Positions 60,295-64,000 of a stretch of DNA of 64,000 nucleotides are shown here, piece after piece; position 1 is the first letter of the stretch, and each line of letters begins with the position of its first letter. The notes below the pieces were generated by a model, which worked only from the letters and a program-made list of their open reading frames with translations, made no database searches and was not told the origin of the DNA. The translations under genes and the position numbers were made by a program. Source of the DNA: Erwinia piriflorinigrans CFBP 5888 (GTDB taxonomy: Bacteria; Pseudomonadota; Gammaproteobacteria; Enterobacterales; Enterobacteriaceae); contig NZ_CAHS01000015.1 of the NCBI RefSeq assembly GCF_001050515.1, positions 372,001 to 436,000 on the forward strand, given 5' to 3'.

Positions 60295-62381
60295 CACTGG
60301 GCACCAATGGTTGAGGTCATGCGAATTTGCCGGTTGTCAGTCAGTTCCATATTTGAAATCACCATCAGCTGCGGCAAACTACGGCGCAGGAAACGTGCCA
60401 GCAGCGCCCTTAGCGGATGATTAACCAGCAGTACCGGCGGTGCTCCCAGCCCTTCCTGATGCTGCAACGCGGTTTGCGCCTGCGCCAGCAGTCTGTCTGC
60501 CAGCCCCGGCTCCAGTCCACCGCCGCCCTGTAGGGCCTGCAACAACAGGCGCTCAAGGGTAGTGTCCAATCCGATGACCTGTACTTCACCCGCTCCGGGG
60601 AACCATTGCTGGGTGATGGCCCGGCCAAGCGCGACGCGCACCACGGAAGTCAACTCCTGAGGATCGGTCTGCACCGCCGCATGTTCTGCCAGCGTTTCGA
60701 TAATCGTCCGCATATCGCGAATGGAAACCCGTTCAGCCAGCAGATTCTGCAATACTTTGTGCAGGGTGGTGAGGGTAATCACACCAGGGATCAGGTCTTC
60801 CGTCAGTTTCGGCATCTCTTGAGTGACGCGGTCGAGCAGCTGCTGCGCTTCCTGACGACCAAACAGCTCGCTGGCGTACTGGCCAATCAGGTGGTTGAGA
60901 TGGGTGGCCACCACGGTACTGGCTTCGACCACGGTAAATCCCTGGATCTGCGCCTGCTCTTTCAGGGCGCTGTCGATCCAGATGGCCTCCAGCCCAAATG
61001 CCGGATCGATGGTCTTCTCGCCCGGTAGCGTACCGGCCGCCGTGCCCGGATTAATCGCCATCCAGCGGCCAGGGAAGGCGTCACCGCTGCCAATTTCCAC
61101 GCCCTTCATCAATATGCGGTAGCGTGCGGGGGTCAAATCCATATTGTCACGGATATGCACCACCGGCGGCAGGAAGCCCATCTCCTGGGCAAATTTCTTA
61201 CGGATGCTGCGAATACGTCCAAGCAGTTCGCCATCCTGCGCGCTGTCTACCATCGGGATCAGACGATACCCTACCTCCATGCCCAGCGAATCCTCCAGCT
61301 GAACATCGCCCCAGGTGGCTTCCAGGCTGCCTGCGTTTTCCGGCTGCATGCTGGATGACTGCGCCACGGCGGGTGCTTGCGGTGCCATCTGTTTGCCACG
61401 AACCCACCATGCCAGCGCCAGCAGCCCGGCGGTAAACAGCAGGAAGACGAAGTTCGGCATGCCCGGAACCAGGCCCAGCATGCCCAGTACACCGGCGCTG
61501 AGCATCATAACGCGCGGGTTATTGAACATCTGGCCGACCATCTGCTCGCCAACATCCTGATCGGTGCCAACGCGTGTGACAATCACACCTGCGGCCGTGG
61601 AGATAACCAGCGCCGGGATCTGCGCCACCAGCCCGTCACCGATGGTTAACAGGGTGTAGGTTTCCGCCGCATGTCCTGCATCCATACCGTGCTGGATCAC
61701 GCCGACCAGCAGGCCGCCGATGACGTTGATCACCATGATCATAATCCCGGCAATGGCATCACCGCGCACAAATTTACTGGCACCGTCCATTGAGCCGTAG
61801 AAGTCGGCTTCCTGAGTCACATCGCTACGGCGCTTTTTTGCTTCCTCTTCGCCAATCAAACCGGCGTTCAGGTCAGCATCGATCGCCATTTGCTTACCCG
61901 GCATACCATCGAGCACAAAACGCGCGCCTACCTCGGCAATACGTCCTGCACCCTTGGTGATAACCATAAAGTTGATGATAACCAGAATGATAAATACCAC
62001 GATGCCGATAGCGAAGTTGCCGCCGACCAAAAAGTGGCCGAAGGCTTCAACCACCCGCCCGGCAGCACCCGCCCCGGTGTGGCCATCCATCAGAATGACG
62101 CGCGTCGAGGCGACGTTCAGCGCAAGGCGCAACAGGGTTGAGAACAGCAAAATGGTCGGGAAGGCGGCGAAATCGAGCGTACGCTGGGTAAACATCGCCA
62201 CCAACAGCACCATAATCGATAATGCAATATTGAAGGTGAACAGCAGATCGAGAATGAAAGGCGGTAACGGCAGCACCATCATTGACAGGATCAGCAGGAT
62301 CAGGACTGGCCCGGCCAGTACCTTCCACTGCGTCTCTTTCATGCTGCCCGGTAGGCGTAGTAAAGCGGCCAGATTAGCCAT
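60294..62381 (-). CDS. flhA: Flagellar export gate protein FlhA
   Basis: 695 residues from ATG 62381 (E. coli 692, start MSNLAA). About eight membrane helices in the first 330 residues, with the FHIPEP-type loop GAGRIAEVGARFVLDGMPGKQMAIDADLNAG. A cytoplasmic domain (about 345-695) forms the nonameric ring that receives export chaperones. It overlaps flhB by eight bases (ATGGCTAA), so translation is coupled. Confidence 0.97.
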   Translation of the reverse strand: MANLAALLRLPGSMKETQWKVLAGPVLILLILSMMVLPLPPFILDLLFTFNIALSIMVLLVAMFTQRTLDFAAFPTILLFSTLLRLALNVASTRVILMDGHTGAGAAGRVVEAFGHFLVGGNFAIGIVVFIILVIINFMVITKGAGRIAEVGARFVLDGMPGKQMAIDADLNAGLIGEEEAKKRRSDVTQEADFYGSMDGASKFVRGDAIAGIMIMVINVIGGLLVGVIQHGMDAGHAAETYTLLTIGDGLVAQIPALVISTAAGVIVTRVGTDQDVGEQMVGQMFNNPRVMMLSAGVLGMLGLVPGMPNFVFLLFTAGLLALAWWVRGKQMAPQAPAVAQSSSMQPENAGSLEATWGDVQLEDSLGMEVGYRLIPMVDSAQDGELLGRIRSIRKKFAQEMGFLPPVVHIRDNMDLTPARYRILMKGVEIGSGDAFPGRWMAINPGTAAGTLPGEKTIDPAFGLEAIWIDSALKEQAQIQGFTVVEASTVVATHLNHLIGQYASELFGRQEAQQLLDRVTQEMPKLTEDLIPGVITLTTLHKVLQNLLAERVSIRDMRTIIETLAEHAAVQTDPQELTSVVRVALGRAITQQWFPGAGEVQVIGLDTTLERLLLQALQGGGGLEPGLADRLLAQAQTALQHQEGLGAPPVLLVNHPLRALLARFLRRSLPQLMVISNMELTDNRQIRMTSTIGAQ

Positions 62382-63525
62382 CAGATTTTTGTTCTCCAGC
62401 AAAGTCCAGCGCTTCCGGCACCGGCAGTTTAACAGGTCGTTTCGGGATCAGGCCGCCTTCCACTTTCCAGCGGCGTAGTTGCCATACCCAGGCCAGTACT
62501 TCAGCCACGGCCGCATACAGCGTGCCCGGAATATGCTGACCAATTTCACTGTGGCGATAGAGTGCACGCGCCAGCGGCGGGGCTTCGAGGACGGGAATTC
62601 GATGCTCTGCGCCCAGTTCACGGATACGCAGGGCGATTTCCCCTGCACCTTTCGCCAATACTTTCGGCGCACTCATTTTCTTTTCGTCATACTGTAACGC
62701 TACCGAGTAGTGAGTCGGGTTGGTGACAATGACATCGGCTTTCGGTACATCGGCCATCATGCGGCGGCGCGCGGCGGCGCGCATCTGCTGGCGGATCCGC
62801 CCTTTAACATGCGGGTCGCCTTCCTGCTGTTTGTGCTCATCGCGTATATCCTGATGCGACATGCGCAACTTCTTAAAATGACTGTACAGCTGGAAAAAAA
62901 CGTCAAAGCCGACCATCGGCGACAGTCCAAGCACCACGAGAATGCAGCACATGGCGATCATATTCATGGCGCCAGCCAGGGCGTTAAGCGGTGACTCCGC
63001 CATCAAACGCAGCATGTCGGCCCAGTGGTGCCAGATATACAGACCGCAAACAATGCTGACCAGCGTGGCTTTCAGCACCGCCTTCAGCAGCTCCGCTGCG
63101 GATTGTGCGGATACCAGTTTCGCCAACCCTTTGATGGGGTTCATTTTTCCGAGGTCAAATTTAATCGCCTTGCCGCTGAGCACCAAACCGCCGAGCAGCA
63201 TGGGTGCGGCAATTGCCACCACCACCAGGCCAAACATCATTGGCAGCACCGCCAGCACGGCCTGCTGCAATAAATTAGCAATCTGGCGAAGCATCTGACT
63301 GGTATCGCTCACCATCGAATGGTTAAATACCAGGCCATCCGCCAACAGCGCGCCCAATTTGCGCCCCATCCACTCGCCACCTACCCATAGGATGCTCAAA
63401 CCGGCGACCAGCATCAGGATAGATGTCAGTTCACGCGAACGCGGGATCTGTCCTTCTTCCCTCGCCTTTTCCAGACGATGGGCCGTGGGGGACTCTGTTT
63501 TTTCCTCATCACTATCCTGAGACAC
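62374..63525 (-). CDS. flhB: Flagellar export switch protein FlhB
   Basis: 383 residues from GTG 63525 (E. coli 382). Four membrane helices (about 35-55, 90-115, 143-165, 185-210), then the cytoplasmic autocleavage site NPTH in VTNPTHYSVALQYDE (about 269-272), and an ILE.PPLARALYRH.EIGQ.IP C-terminal domain. Cleavage switches export from hook to filament substrates. First gene of flhBAE. Confidence 0.97.
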   Translation of the reverse strand: MSQDSDEEKTESPTAHRLEKAREEGQIPRSRELTSILMLVAGLSILWVGGEWMGRKLGALLADGLVFNHSMVSDTSQMLRQIANLLQQAVLAVLPMMFGLVVVAIAAPMLLGGLVLSGKAIKFDLGKMNPIKGLAKLVSAQSAAELLKAVLKATLVSIVCGLYIWHHWADMLRLMAESPLNALAGAMNMIAMCCILVVLGLSPMVGFDVFFQLYSHFKKLRMSHQDIRDEHKQQEGDPHVKGRIRQQMRAAARRRMMADVPKADVIVTNPTHYSVALQYDEKKMSAPKVLAKGAGEIALRIRELGAEHRIPVLEAPPLARALYRHSEIGQHIPGTLYAAVAEVLAWVWQLRRWKVEGGLIPKRPVKLPVPEALDFAGEQKSDG

Positions 63526-63662
63526 GAACTCTGACCTTCAGCACGGAATGACAGCCGCTAGGATGCCAAATTCATACAGGGGTGATGCCTCGAGTAAGCA
63601 GCTAAATAGGGGGTTATTTGTGGAATGGTATTAAGTGCGAGGTTGGCGTGAGGGGAGATAGC

Positions 63663-63679
63663 GGCGGACAACGTCCGCC
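63663..63679. terminator. Hairpin after cheZ
   Basis: Perfect stem GGCGGAC/GTCCGCC with loop AAC, eight bases beyond the cheZ stop. No T tract. It lies between cheZ and the flhBAE promoter region and is the likely end of the chemotaxis transcript. Confidence 0.5.
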
Positions 63680-63686
63680 ACTGTGA

Positions 63687-64000
63687 TCAAAAACCGAGGC
63701 TATCCAACAGGTCATCGACCTGATCCTGGCTTGCCACGACGTTCGGCGCAGCCGCATTAATCTGCGGACCATTAAGCAGATTATCGGTCTCTTTTGGCTT
63801 GCGCTGGCCTTGCTCCGGCACGTTTTCCAGCAGAACGTTCAGCAGCTGACGTTCGATTTCCTGGATCACGTCCATCATCCGTTTAATCACCTGGCCAGTC
63901 AGATCCTGGAAATCCTGAGCCATCATGATTTCCATCAGCTGGGAGTTGGTGAAAGACGTATGTTCCGGCACCGCTTCCAGATAGCCGCGGGTGTCCGAAA
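63687..64000 (-). CDS. cheZ: Chemotaxis protein CheZ, C-terminal part (cut by window edge)
   Basis: The last ~104 codons, in frame to the window edge: [39 protein letters not shown] and the CheY-binding tail [12 protein letters not shown]. CheZ dephosphorylates CheY-P. The Gln of QDLTGQVI is the catalytic residue (Q147 in E. coli). The N-terminal half lies beyond the right end. Neighbouring flhB continues on the same strand. Confidence 0.96.
   Translation of the reverse strand, partial: SDTRGYLEAVPEHTSFTNSQLMEIMMAQDFQDLTGQVIKRMMDVIQEIERQLLNVLLENVPEQGQRKPKETDNLLNGPQINAAAPNVVASQDQVDDLLDSLGF

Overview
The window is a chromosomal segment of an enterobacterium, most likely an Erwinia (Erwiniaceae). 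Protein after protein matches Escherichia coli K-12 proteins as I remember them. Gene order follows the E. coli 40-42 min region almost step by step: yoaA, yoaB, yoaH, pabB, nudL, sdaA, yoaE, rlmA, cspC, yebO, yobH, htpX, prc, proQ, msrC, letA, letB, rsmF, sdsR, yebY, copD, copC, holE, exoX, ptrB, yebE, yebG, purT, zwf, pykA, lpxM, mepM, znuACB, ruvBAC, yebC, nudB, aspS, yecD, yecE, yecN, cmoAB, cutC, yecM, argS, flhEAB, cheZ. No database search was possible; family assignments rest on motif reading and recall.

Layout. 1-2.1 kb: the start of yoaA, then an AT-rich accessory pocket with one orphan gene of unknown function (982-1617) and a decayed IS3-family remnant. 2.1-9.6 kb: small-molecule metabolism (RidA-like YoaB, PabB, NudL, SdaA), a TerC/CBS membrane protein with a long structured leader, RlmA, CspC and a shortened yobF. 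9.6-16.4 kb: an MBL-fold hydrolase, YebO, YobH, the membrane and periplasmic proteases HtpX and Prc, ProQ and MsrC. 16.5-22 kb: the LetA-LetB lipid-transport pair and RsmF. 22-25.8 kb: a non-E. coli block (DUF3811-like protein, spermidine-synthase-like protein, AI-2E family permease, a membrane/coiled-coil protein). 26-34.7 kb: the SdsR small RNA, the YebY-CopD-CopC copper operon, HolE, ExoX, PtrB, YebE, a TIM-barrel isomerase, SOS-regulated YebG and PurR-controlled PurT. 34.8-45 kb: Zwf, PykA, an MdfA-like pump, LpxM, MepM and the Zur-controlled zinc importer. 45-54.5 kb: RuvAB and RuvC, YebC, NudB, AspRS and the tRNA wobble enzymes CmoA-CmoB. 54.6-64 kb: a pair of unrecognised small proteins, CutC with a probable MicL sRNA, a PatB/MalY-type C-S lyase, YecM, ArgRS and the flhBAE flagellar export operon with the 3' end of cheZ.

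Regulatory sites can be read directly: LexA boxes at yebG and ruvA, a PurR box at purT, a Zur palindrome between znuA and znuC, the sdsR -10 element, a sigmaE-like promoter inside cutC, and many intrinsic terminators between convergent genes.

Most of the window is ordinary conserved core. Second looks are deserved by the orphan gene at 982, the small-protein pair at 54.6-55.0 kb, the yobF frameshift relative to E. coli, the yoaE leader, the LexA box nested in the ruvC terminator, and the absence from their usual places of mgrB, kdgR and hexR. I did not find an obviously new multi-gene system.
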